A DNA stretch of 39,629 nucleotides. Origin: a virus. Position 1 is the stretch's first letter; every line of letters begins with the position of its first letter. The stretch lies in IMG/VR virus record IMGVR_UViG_3300025889_000301, positions 1-39,629 of that record. One strand, given 5' to 3'. Below the pieces are notes generated by a model. That model was not told where the DNA came from. It was given only the letters and a program-made list of their open reading frames with translations, and made no database searches. Of this stretch, positions 15,917 through 23,730 are shown one piece after another. The translations under genes and the position numbers were made by a program.

Positions 15917-18130
15917 ATGACTAGAACAGTAACAGTTACTTTTTCAGACAACAGCACTGCTGACGTAGTGGGGGTGCCTGATGGTGTAACCCCGGAAGAG
16001 GTAGCAGCCAGGGCTGAGAGAGAGCATGGCAGAACTGCGGTTTCCGTAGAGAAGCATCCTCCAAGTACCCTTAGTGCTGTTAAAAGAAAACTTGATGTTG
16101 GTGTAGATGCTTTTGGCCGTGGGGTAACATCTTTACCAGCATTAGCTGCGGATGCTGTGTATAACTCCTTAGACCCGTTCGGCATCGACAAAAAACTTTC
16201 TGGAAGCTCTGTTCAGCAAAAATTGCAGGAAGCTGCTCCAGAATTTTTTCAGGGTAAAATGCCTTTCAGCTCCTATAACTCTCAAGCAGGGACTCAGCCT
16301 GAGACTACGGGTGAGAAATACTTAGCTTCTACCGTCGAGGCTATTTCTGGTATGGGTAGAAGCCTGTTAACCTCACCCATAAAAAGCGCTTTAATTGGTG
16401 GGCTTTCTGGTGTCGGCGCAGAGGCTGGCGGACAGCTTACAGGCAACAGCTTTTTAGGTAGAACTGCCGGAGCGATTGCAGGTATGTTGGGGGGCAGCAA
16501 GGTTGCGAATATTGCTACTAATGCTGTAAGGCCGCAGTCTGCAGACTTGGCTAGAGAGGCTGTACAAGGTTTAGATGCTGCTACATTAGAAGCTGCTCAA
16601 AAGATGCAGGCGAGAGCTAAGGCATCCGGCGTGACTATGGATTTGGCACAAGCTCTTGAGGCTGTGGGGGCTCCCGCGGCTAACCTTACGACTATTAGGG
16701 ATGTCTTGGCCAACTCAAGGTACGGGTCAAATGTTCTCAGTACTCTCGAGAACCAACCTAAAGAGCTGGAATTACTGGCTGACACTACTGTCGGTGGACT
16801 TAAAGGCCCTCAATGGGGTGCAGGACAAGCCGCTAATGCCGTACAAGAAGCGGCTACGAACAGAATTAAACAAGCTGTTGAAGGTGTTAGGGGGGAGGCT
16901 ACAGTTAACTATGGTAAAATCGGGGAATTGCCTGAGGGTACTCGCGAACAGCTTCTGAATGTTATTGACAACTTGGTAAAACGCCCTGGAACTACAGACG
17001 CACTTAACAGTGCAGCGGCTTCCCTTCGTGCTAAGATAGCTCAGATAGAAGGGCCAGAAGCTAAAGCTGTAGCAGATGCTCTGGAAGCCTTACGGACAGC
17101 TCCTAGAGGAAAAGCTAAAGCTTTAGCAGCTGCGGAAGTTCAAAGGGCTAATGAAGCCTTACGTCAGGCTTCTGCTAAACCTTTAGAAGCTTTAGACGTT
17201 AGTGTAGCTATTGAGGATGCTGTAGGCCCTTATAAGGGTACACCACTTAACCCTACTGGAACAAGGGCCACGGGGCAACTGAAAAAGCTCGGCTCTGTGG
17301 TCAGAGGTAAGCTTCAAGAAGTTTCGCCTGAGGTGGCTAAAGCTGAAGCTGCATTTGCTCAAGGAATGTCTGAAAATGTTAGACCTTTAAAGCAATCTGT
17401 AGTAGGCCGGTTGGCCACCCCAAGAAACTACAATCCTGACATAGAAGCTTCTACAGCTAAGTTAGAGGCCATCTTCTCCAAAGGGTCGGATGCACAGGTA
17501 GCGGAAGCCGCAAGAGACATTCCTAAAATGTTCAACGAACTGCGTCAAGTAGACAAAGACGCAGTACCGGCTGCGGCTAAAGCCTTCCTTCGCTCGCGTT
17601 TGGACAAATCTTTCGGCTCAACACCTGGGGAAACTATCCCAGGAGCTGTTACAAGCCCTGACGCAGCCAGAAAACTGCGCGATAACCTTTTTGCCAGCAG
17701 AGCGCAGGAACAGGGTATAAAAGACATTGCTGTAGGCATTGCGAAAAGTTACGATCTGGATAAAGATCAAGTAGTTAAGGGTGTGTCGCACTTTATGCAG
17801 GTTACTAAAGGGTTAGCCTCACGTCCAGGCAAAGTTGGCGGACTTAACTGGGCTGATGTAGCAAAGTCTGGCGGTAAATCTACCTTAGCTGACGTAGCAC
17901 GTCTTTATGGTTTTTTACCTTTTGAACGTGTAGCGAGAAAGATTGAAGACAGGAATCTAGCTAAAACTTTTGAAGAGTTTGATAGAGTGCTTACCACCCC
18001 GGAAGGAGCTGAACTCTTGCTCAAACTCGCCCAAACGCCTAACATGTCGGACAAAGCAGCCCTGCTCATAGCTAAGTTTGGTGCGCTGTCAGCGGCAATC
18101 CCGCCGGATAGTGTAGAAGTGGGTGAATAA
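15917..18130 (+). CDS. Large ejection-type internal virion protein
   Basis: The product is 737 aa from the ATG at 15917; an in-frame GTG four codons upstream overlaps the previous gene. The N-terminus (VTVTFSDNSTADVVGVPDGV then TPEEVAARAEREHG) is a small domain common at the start of podovirus internal proteins. A glycine-rich hydrophobic stretch around residues 155-200 (SALIGGLSGVGAEAGGQLTG, AGAIAGMLGG) could insert into membranes. The remaining sequence is long amphipathic helix, consistent with a trans-envelope channel. The stop codon lies inside palindromic element copy C. Confidence 0.75.
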   Translation: MTRTVTVTFSDNSTADVVGVPDGVTPEEVAARAEREHGRTAVSVEKHPPSTLSAVKRKLDVGVDAFGRGVTSLPALAADAVYNSLDPFGIDKKLSGSSVQQKLQEAAPEFFQGKMPFSSYNSQAGTQPETTGEKYLASTVEAISGMGRSLLTSPIKSALIGGLSGVGAEAGGQLTGNSFLGRTAGAIAGMLGGSKVANIATNAVRPQSADLAREAVQGLDAATLEAAQKMQARAKASGVTMDLAQALEAVGAPAANLTTIRDVLANSRYGSNVLSTLENQPKELELLADTTVGGLKGPQWGAGQAANAVQEAATNRIKQAVEGVRGEATVNYGKIGELPEGTREQLLNVIDNLVKRPGTTDALNSAAASLRAKIAQIEGPEAKAVADALEALRTAPRGKAKALAAAEVQRANEALRQASAKPLEALDVSVAIEDAVGPYKGTPLNPTGTRATGQLKKLGSVVRGKLQEVSPEVAKAEAAFAQGMSENVRPLKQSVVGRLATPRNYNPDIEASTAKLEAIFSKGSDAQVAEAARDIPKMFNELRQVDKDAVPAAAKAFLRSRLDKSFGSTPGETIPGAVTSPDAARKLRDNLFASRAQEQGIKDIAVGIAKSYDLDKDQVVKGVSHFMQVTKGLASRPGKVGGLNWADVAKSGGKSTLADVARLYGFLPFERVARKIEDRNLAKTFEEFDRVLTTPEGAELLLKLAQTPNMSDKAALLIAKFGALSAAIPPDSVEVGE

Positions 18131-18169
18131 TCCGGTCAGATTAAAGGGTTTTAATTCGGCCTAATAATT
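18126..18169 (+). repeat. Palindromic element copy C
   Basis: Its arms ATAATCCGGTCAGATTAAA and TTTTAATTCGGCCTAATAAT flank a GGG centre. It overlaps the stop codon of the ejection-protein gene, and the ribosome site of the first tail-fibre gene (TTAGGAG) follows directly, in the direction of transcription. Confidence 0.8.
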
Positions 18170-18181
18170 AGGAGCATACTT

Positions 18182-18661
18182 ATGCCTTATGATGGTGATG
18201 GAAATTTTTTGCCGCTTCCTGTACCGATTTACCCAGCACAGCCTGGTGAGGTTATCTACGCGGCCTACTTTAACCTAAATGTAGATAACTTGATAGAAGG
18301 TCTGACGGCAGCTTTACCCCGTTCAGGTGAAGCTGCCATGACCGGCCCACTTCGCATGGCTGGGAATAAGATCTCTGAAGTTGGAGAAGCTTCTGCTGAT
18401 GGAGAAGTGGTCGAGTATGGGCAATGGCAGGGAAGTTTCTACGCCCCAAGCTTTACGCAGCCTACTACCGTTACACCACCGCTCACAGATAATGGACTTC
18501 GCATCCCGAACACTTCCTGGACAAGGCAACTTATTGCCAGTGCTTCGATAAATTTTCCCCCAATTATAGGTGAGTCAGGTCAGTTAAATACTGACGGTAC
18601 AACAGTTTTCTGGCGTAATTCTGTGCCAGACTTCCTCTTATTCCCACTTGGAGTCATCTAA
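18182..18661 (+). CDS. Tail fibre N-terminal-type protein
   Basis: The 159-aa product has features of fibre bases and short fibres: IYAAYFNLNVDNLIEGLTAA, then RSGEAAMTGPLRMAGNKISE, the MTGPLxMxGNxI motif recurrent in phage fibre proteins. It is probably the part joining the receptor-binding module to the tail. The ribosome site is TTAGGAG. Its stop overlaps the start of the next gene (TAATG). Compared with single-chain fibres, the fibre appears divided among three consecutive genes. Confidence 0.75.
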   Translation: MPYDGDGNFLPLPVPIYPAQPGEVIYAAYFNLNVDNLIEGLTAALPRSGEAAMTGPLRMAGNKISEVGEASADGEVVEYGQWQGSFYAPSFTQPTTVTPPLTDNGLRIPNTSWTRQLIASASINFPPIIGESGQLNTDGTTVFWRNSVPDFLLFPLGVI

Positions 18662-19044
18662 TGGCAAGCTCAGCTCAATACGCATCCGTACCAGCAACTG
18701 GTACTGTAGTTATCTCCACCGCTAACAGCAGTTTAACCGGTACAGGTACGTTAGGTACTTTAGTAGCCACAACGACTAACGGAGTCAGGGTTGATGACAT
18801 CTACATCAAAGCTCTTGGGGCTACTACCGACGGTATGATAAGGTTTTTTATCCAGAATGGTGCAGACTTTTTCCTTGTACATGAGGTAGATGTTACGACC
18901 ATTACTCCTTCAGCCACTGTCAAGTCTTTTGCATCTGTGCTCACCGAACTAGGGTGGGTACTTTCTCCCACTTGTCAGCTTAAAGTAAGTACAGAAAAAG
19001 GTGAGAGTTTTGCTATAAGCTTCTTACGTGGAGGTGCTTTATGA
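18661..19044 (+). CDS. Beta-rich tail-fibre-region protein
   Basis: The 127-aa product is rich in Thr, Ser, Gly and Val and predicted to be all-beta, with a segment (GVRVDDIYIKALGATTDGMI then RFFIQNGADFFLVHEVDV) characteristic of small phage proteins encoded beside fibres. It is overlapped at both ends by the neighbouring fibre genes (TAATG and ATGA), so it is made together with them. A structural role in the fibre is inferred; no catalytic motif is visible. Confidence 0.7.
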   Translation: MASSAQYASVPATGTVVISTANSSLTGTGTLGTLVATTTNGVRVDDIYIKALGATTDGMIRFFIQNGADFFLVHEVDVTTITPSATVKSFASVLTELGWVLSPTCQLKVSTEKGESFAISFLRGGAL

Positions 19045-19898
19045 ACCCAGGTATTTTTGGGTTTCCTCCTGGAGTTAATTCTGTAGGGGGTTCCATACCT
19101 TTTTGGGAAGCAGGTAAAGCTGTAGCTCAGTGGGTCTATAGAAAGTCTCCACTTAACGGAGAGCTTTACCAGTCACTAACCTCTTTAGCTTCCCCCACAG
19201 TTGACCCCAGCTTAGACTATGTGAACTGGCGTGTGGCTCGGGATAGCAGGCCCCTCAGAGTTACTAGACTGACTTCAGGTGTAGGGACTTTTATCCCACT
19301 GTATGATAATTCAGTCTGCCGCGTAACACTACAGGGTGGTGGGAGTTCTGGTGCAAGGGTTAATGCCGGTAGTGCAGCGCCTGGAGGTGCTGCTGGGGCT
19401 ACCACCTTTTTAACAATAACTGTGCCAATTGCCGGTGTCCCATACCAAGTCGGTGGCGGTGGTGCAAGTGTTACATCGGGCATTGCGGCAGGTAATGCCG
19501 GAACGAGGACAAAGTTTGCCGGCGTTGTTGCGGAGGGCGGTTTAGCTCCTAGCACAACAGCTGGCGGATTTGGCGGGGATGTTGGCTTTATGGCAACTTC
19601 GGGCGATGGCTTAGGCTGTCCAATAAGTATTTGCGGTGGCGGTGGTGCAGACGGTGGCGCTGGAAAAGGGTCTCGCGCAGCAGGCTTTAGGCCTAACTCA
19701 AATGCCTTGAGTAACGGTGTGGCTAACAGCGCTTTTGGAAATGGTTCAGGCGGAAACAGTGTATTAGCGCTAGGCGGCCAAGCTCAGGCCAACGCTGTTG
19801 CAGGTGTTGCAGGTACTCGCGGCTCTGGAGGCTCAGGGGCAAGCGGCGCTGCAAGCGGAGCTGGTGGTGGCGGTGAAATTATCATTGAGGAGTACTGA
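19041..19898 (+). CDS. Gly-rich receptor-binding tail fibre protein
   Basis: In this 285-aa product residues about 1-90 hold a small N-terminal domain with a carbohydrate-binding-like WxxGKAVAQWVYRKSPLNGE pattern. The rest is dominated by polyglycine segments (QGGGSSGARV, GGGGASV, ICGGGGADGGAGKG, SGAGGGGEIIIEEY). Polyglycine-rich sheets of this sort form the receptor-binding tips of some phage adhesins, and an ending in IIIEEY is typical of fibre tips. It is likely to determine host range. It is the last fibre gene before a change in codon use. Confidence 0.78.
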   Translation: MNPGIFGFPPGVNSVGGSIPFWEAGKAVAQWVYRKSPLNGELYQSLTSLASPTVDPSLDYVNWRVARDSRPLRVTRLTSGVGTFIPLYDNSVCRVTLQGGGSSGARVNAGSAAPGGAAGATTFLTITVPIAGVPYQVGGGGASVTSGIAAGNAGTRTKFAGVVAEGGLAPSTTAGGFGGDVGFMATSGDGLGCPISICGGGGADGGAGKGSRAAGFRPNSNALSNGVANSAFGNGSGGNSVLALGGQAQANAVAGVAGTRGSGGSGASGAASGAGGGGEIIIEEY

Positions 19899-19899
19899 A

Positions 19900-20337
19900 A
19901 TGCCACGATTTGCTTTTGTTAACAGCGGCACAGTAAGTGACGTTGTTGAGTCTGAAGAGCAGCCAGAAGGTTGGATACCTTGCGTTGATGCGGCTCCAGG
20001 CTGGACGTATAACGGAGAGACTGGACAGTTTTCCCCTCCAGTGCTAGCAGCAGACCCGCGAAATATAACCGTCGGTTCCTTTCAGAGGCGTATCGGTGTA
20101 ATGACCACTTTTGCCATCAACACCAGTGCAAATGAGATTTGTGTCGCCCTTCGCACATTTGTTGCAACACTACGGTTTGTTAACTTGGACGACCCCGACA
20201 CAGCGGCCATGCTGGGCATGCTGGCTATAAACGGCCTGCCAGCTGCCAATGCAAAGTTTCCTGGTAGTGGGCCAATTACCCAGGAAAAAATCCAGGCCAT
20301 CTTATCTGCACCTGTCCAGGAAAGTGAGCGGCCATGA
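19900..20337 (+). CDS. Possible tail-fibre assembly-type protein
   Basis: The product is 145 aa. The ATG after GAGGAGTACTGAA is chosen over an upstream in-frame ATG that would overlap the fibre gene. The N-terminus (FAFVNSGTVSDVV, then EGWIPCVDAAPGWTYNGETG) resembles the short domain seen in fibre-assembly chaperones and related tail proteins. The remainder is helical and unrecognised. It overlaps the following gene by ATGA. The chaperone role is only a suggestion from position. Confidence 0.6.
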   Translation: MPRFAFVNSGTVSDVVESEEQPEGWIPCVDAAPGWTYNGETGQFSPPVLAADPRNITVGSFQRRIGVMTTFAINTSANEICVALRTFVATLRFVNLDDPDTAAMLGMLAINGLPAANAKFPGSGPITQEKIQAILSAPVQESERP

Positions 20338-21035
20338 TCCAAGAATACCTATCCCGTGCCGGTGTTCCAGGAACACTTCAGGCCGAAGCGGTTGAGGTGC
20401 TTGCGGAAGTGCATGAGAAGACAAGCGGACTGCTTTTGACAAAGTTCAAGCCGCGCCTGCTTCACGCTGGCGACATTGCCGAACTACTCAGCTGGGAAAG
20501 TGAGCGCCTGATTGATGTCCGTCCAGACTTAGCTGAGTGGGACATTGCGCCCATGATAAACATCACCTGCAACGGCGATAAAGGTATTTGGATTGGTGAA
20601 CCTGGACAGGGTAGACCACAACCAGGCAGTTGGCTAAACCCAGACCCAGAATCTGACGATTACAAAGCCGCTGTTGCTGCTTGTTATTGGTGCCCAGGCC
20701 ATCACCCACGCAGTTACGAGGCGCGAGTGGCTTGGTACAAACGAAACGCTGGCGAGTACGTTGCTTATCAGCGGGGTGTGAAAGTAGAAGAGCAGGTCAA
20801 GCCAATTGTATGGACGCAAGATGGTATTACAGTCGCAAACCACGGCGAGGCCTGGCAAATCAGGCGTGACCAACACATCGCCCTTGGCTTTGGATTGAAG
20901 TACAGGCTGGGACATGAAATTGATAATGTCTTTGACTTAAGCACCGGTGAGCAGCGCTGGTACCCTATACCAGGTTATGACCTGAAGGCTCCAGTCAGTT
21001 GGAGCATTTTACCTAGCAGGAGTGTCTTGAAATGA
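20334..21035 (+). CDS. Unknown protein before the lysis genes
   Basis: The 233-aa product has no membrane segment. Visible features are an N-terminal helical part, a segment MINITCNGDKGIWIGEPGQG with LNPDPES, and YWCPGHHPRSYEARVAWYKRN, which has a Cys and two His close together. I recall similar proteins between fibre and lysis genes in other phages, but no function is established. It is coupled on both sides by four-base ATGA overlaps, suggesting a virion or lysis accessory role. Codon use is more GC-rich than in the virion operon. Confidence 0.75.
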   Translation: MIQEYLSRAGVPGTLQAEAVEVLAEVHEKTSGLLLTKFKPRLLHAGDIAELLSWESERLIDVRPDLAEWDIAPMINITCNGDKGIWIGEPGQGRPQPGSWLNPDPESDDYKAAVAACYWCPGHHPRSYEARVAWYKRNAGEYVAYQRGVKVEEQVKPIVWTQDGITVANHGEAWQIRRDQHIALGFGLKYRLGHEIDNVFDLSTGEQRWYPIPGYDLKAPVSWSILPSRSVLK

Positions 21036-21301
21036 GTGAAGAGAAAAAACTAAACTTTGACCCAACCATCAATTTGGGGCACTTGCTAACTTTCGTTGGC
21101 TTCATAGTGACGATCATCATAGGGTGGTCGACCTTGGATAAGCGTGTAGTCATTCTTGAGGAGTCTAGGAAAGCTCAAGCATCTATCGACGCCGCACAGG
21201 ATGCGAGGTCAGATGAGAAGTTTTCCGATATTAAAGAGGCACTTCGAGACATTAAACAGACTGCAGAGAAAATCAATGACAGACTGGAGAATAGACGATG
21301 A
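21032..21301 (+). CDS. Small membrane protein, candidate holin
   Basis: The 89-aa product has a single hydrophobic segment at about residues 16-35 (LLTFVGFIVTIIIGW) followed by a charged coiled-coil tail. Its place directly before the lysozyme, with ATGA overlaps on both sides, suggests a membrane-permeabilising or regulatory lysis protein. One transmembrane segment and a long cytoplasmic-type tail are less usual for classical holins, so a helper role is also possible. Confidence 0.6.
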   Translation: MSEEKKLNFDPTINLGHLLTFVGFIVTIIIGWSTLDKRVVILEESRKAQASIDAAQDARSDEKFSDIKEALRDIKQTAEKINDRLENRR

Positions 21302-22011
21302 AGCTATCAATATCAGCGCGGCAGAAACTTAAAGACTTTGAAGGGTTCCGGGAGTACGCCTACATACCTGTAAAAGGTGATGTGTGGACAATTGGGTATG
21401 GCTTCACCAAGGGGGTGGGCAAGGGCGATCACATGACCTTGGCTGAAGCTGACGCGCGGCTTGTCAGTGAGTTGGTGGAATATGAGCGGGCGGTCTACTT
21501 CGCTTGCACCATCGCCCCAAATCAGAATGAGTTTGACGCTATGGTGCTACTCTGCTACAACATTGGTATAGCAGGCTTCAAGCGCTCCAGCGTTTTACGG
21601 GCACACAACCGTGGTGACAGTCAGGCGGCAGCACGTGCTTTTTCGCTTTGGAATAGATCCGGCGGCAAGGTGTATCGCGGCTTGACTAGGCGAAGGGCAG
21701 AAGAAGCAGCACTCTATCTGAAGCCTTTACAGGAAGTGCATGCAATTAAAGAATCTGTAGACGCCATGCCACAAACTGTTGACAGCGAAAGTACAATGCC
21801 ACAAAGCACCATCAATCGTGCCGGTATTGCGGCAGGTAGTACTGCCACGATAGCAACGGTAGCAGAGGTGGCGCGTACAGTTTCAGATACAAAGCAGAGC
21901 GTTCAATCGCTTGGTGACTGGCTGCTGCCGGCGCTGCTAGTGCTGGTGGTGTGCCTATGCGCTTACATCATTTACGAGCGCGTCAATCAGCGCAAACAAG
22001 GGTGGGCATGA
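21298..22011 (+). CDS. GH24 lysozyme (endolysin) with C-terminal membrane segment
   Basis: In this 237-aa product residues 1-145 form a T4/P22-type lysozyme domain: FEGFREYAY with the catalytic Glu15, then KGDVWTIGYGFT with Asp28 and Thr31, and the helix GLTRRRAEEAALYL. A 60-residue polar linker leads to a hydrophobic segment at about 208-226 (LLPALLVLVVCLCAYIIY) and a basic tail. There is no N-terminal signal or SAR segment. The enzyme cleaves peptidoglycan; the C-terminal anchor is unusual and may hold it at the inner membrane until lysis. Confidence 0.88.
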   Translation: MKLSISARQKLKDFEGFREYAYIPVKGDVWTIGYGFTKGVGKGDHMTLAEADARLVSELVEYERAVYFACTIAPNQNEFDAMVLLCYNIGIAGFKRSSVLRAHNRGDSQAAARAFSLWNRSGGKVYRGLTRRRAEEAALYLKPLQEVHAIKESVDAMPQTVDSESTMPQSTINRAGIAAGSTATIATVAEVARTVSDTKQSVQSLGDWLLPALLVLVVCLCAYIIYERVNQRKQGWA

Positions 22012-22469
22012 TGCTAGGCATACAGACTACGCTGATAGCTGCAGCAATTGCCTCTGCAGCAACAGGCGCTGGCGTGTGGCACTATCAGTCCTACAAATAC
22101 GAAGCGCAGATTGCAACAATCCGGCTTGAGCAGATGCAGGACATGCTTGATGCCAGTGACCTTGCGCTCGAAGAGTTTACAAAAATGCAGGGAGTTAAAG
22201 ATGAAGCAATTGCAAAAGCTGTACAACGTGCACAGGTTAACGCTCAAGCTGCTGCCCGTGCTGCTGGTGCTGCTGACAGGCTGCGCTCAGACCTCAGTAA
22301 GGCCAACGCCCGTATTAGCACCGCTACCCGCGCCGCCGTCGATCAGTACGCCGCTGCCGTCAGTGACGTATTCGGAGAGTGCATCAAAGAATATCGAAGC
22401 GTGGCAGAAAAGGCTACAGGCCACGCCTCTGATGTCAAATTGATGCTTGATGCGCGGGTTCCTGAATAA
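22008..22469 (+). CDS. Rz: Inner-membrane spanin (Rz)
   Basis: The product is 153 aa from the first of two tandem ATG codons that overlap the lysozyme stop. An N-terminal membrane segment (residues about 5-25) is followed by a long alanine-rich periplasmic coiled coil, the standard i-spanin layout. With Rz1 it joins inner and outer membranes and disrupts the outer membrane in the last step of lysis. The Rz1 gene is nested in another frame inside it. It ends four bases before the convergent early gene. Confidence 0.88.
   Translation: MMLGIQTTLIAAAIASAATGAGVWHYQSYKYEAQIATIRLEQMQDMLDASDLALEEFTKMQGVKDEAIAKAVQRAQVNAQAAARAAGAADRLRSDLSKANARISTATRAAVDQYAAAVSDVFGECIKEYRSVAEKATGHASDVKLMLDARVPE
22201..22443 (+). 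CDS. Rz1: Outer-membrane spanin lipoprotein (Rz1), nested in Rz
   Basis: The 80-aa product is read in the +1 frame within Rz. The start MKQLQKLYNVHRLTLKLLPV leads to a lipobox (LLTGC, about residues 25-29), then a proline-rich segment (RPTPVLAPLPAPPSISTPLP), as in known o-spanins. After processing about 52 residues would remain anchored to the outer membrane. An open frame continues upstream, but this ATG places the signal sequence correctly. Confidence 0.85.
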   Translation: MKQLQKLYNVHRLTLKLLPVLLVLLTGCAQTSVRPTPVLAPLPAPPSISTPLPSVTYSESASKNIEAWQKRLQATPLMSN

Positions 22470-22473
22470 GTCC

Positions 22474-23730
22474 TTACCTACTCGTCTGGTGGCCGTAGCT
22501 TCCCACGCTATGCTCTCTTACAATAGATTTTGCTACTGAAGCTTTCCCGGGTGTCACTGTGGCTGTACCATTTTGGTGCTTAAGGTTTACGTAACCAGCT
22601 TTAATGCAGCCCGCAACCATATCCTCAAACTCTCTCAGAGATGGGAACAAAGCATGGACATGCTGATAAGCAGCAGCATAGTCCACACCTTCTGCATGGT
22701 TGTGTACAAACTCTACAAACTTCTCTATATGAGCTGTAGTGTCGGGCTGGCCTATACGCTGGAACACGAACTTAAGGTCAGGCTCTAAGTCCGTTATCAT
22801 ATAGTCTGCCACCTGCAAATGTTCTGCACTTATCACCAACTCATCAGAGCTGGCTGCTGCCAACACCATCGCTAACTTATGCATTTGCACCTGCTTTCTA
22901 GCGATATATCCTCCAAAGTGGTCTAAGTCTAGGTTTGAGGGTCTCTGTGAGTAATGGTTAGAATACCACTCTTTCCCCCACCTTACCGCTTCCGATGTTA
23001 GCTTATACTCACCGACTATGGTGGATATCTGCGACAGGTCTGCTATTAACTTTTCTTGCTGTTCTCTCATATCTTTAGAGACTTCCAGTCCCGGATAAGC
23101 TATATACTTAGCCTTACGGTCAGCGTAGACGAATATAGTCCTGGAAGTAAACCCGCCGCCTATCATATACTCTGGAAAATTGCCGTTTATCCAAGACGGG
23201 GTGGTACAAGCAATCAAGTTAATCCAGGGGTTTTCCACTACATCGTTACCGCTGTTTTTAGTAGTCTTCTCAAATCCACCCTGCTTACCATCCCAAAGGG
23301 CAACCATTAAGTCAACCATACCCTTATCTTGTGGATCGAGTAAGTTGCCAAACTCTGAAGATTCCAGGGTCATAGCTGACATAGGGTAGACTTCGCCCTT
23401 GTACTCAAAACCTTCTGTTATCGAAGCAAACTTCTCAACTAGACTTTGCCAGGTTACTACATCCGGCCCAAAATGTACTCCAGGAACTTTACGAAGCAAG
23501 TCCATAGCAATGCCTACTGTAGTGGATTTAGACACTATCCCAGGAGGGGCTACCATCACAATGTAGAAGTTTGGGTACCACTTAAAGTAAGCCTGGTCTA
23601 TCCACACACGCCTTCTGAGCGCCCCAGCAACAGCCGAAACCGCTGACCAGAAGTGCATATGCGGCGGAGCTTCGGTAGCTTCCGCATATTTAAGATAGGC
23701 TTTAATCCAATCGTCGTAATGCCTTGTCAT
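22474..23730 (-). CDS. DUF3987-like P-loop protein, probable replication helicase/primase-associated ATPase
   Basis: The product is 418 aa from the ATG that overlaps the polymerase stop (ATGA); an upstream in-frame start adds five residues. The sequence VMVAPPGIVSKSTTVG (residues about 59-74) is a Walker A in which the last Gly is Ser. A later MTLESSEFGNLL and WINLIACTTPSWING resemble the Walker B and sensor strands of DUF3987/YfjI-type proteins, which are common in phage replication regions. It is coupled to the DNA polymerase, so a replicative role is likely. No separate zinc-binding primase domain is visible. Confidence 0.75.
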   Translation of the reverse strand: MTRHYDDWIKAYLKYAEATEAPPHMHFWSAVSAVAGALRRRVWIDQAYFKWYPNFYIVMVAPPGIVSKSTTVGIAMDLLRKVPGVHFGPDVVTWQSLVEKFASITEGFEYKGEVYPMSAMTLESSEFGNLLDPQDKGMVDLMVALWDGKQGGFEKTTKNSGNDVVENPWINLIACTTPSWINGNFPEYMIGGGFTSRTIFVYADRKAKYIAYPGLEVSKDMREQQEKLIADLSQISTIVGEYKLTSEAVRWGKEWYSNHYSQRPSNLDLDHFGGYIARKQVQMHKLAMVLAAASSDELVISAEHLQVADYMITDLEPDLKFVFQRIGQPDTTAHIEKFVEFVHNHAEGVDYAAAYQHVHALFPSLREFEDMVAGCIKAGYVNLKHQNGTATVTPGKASVAKSIVREHSVGSYGHQTSR

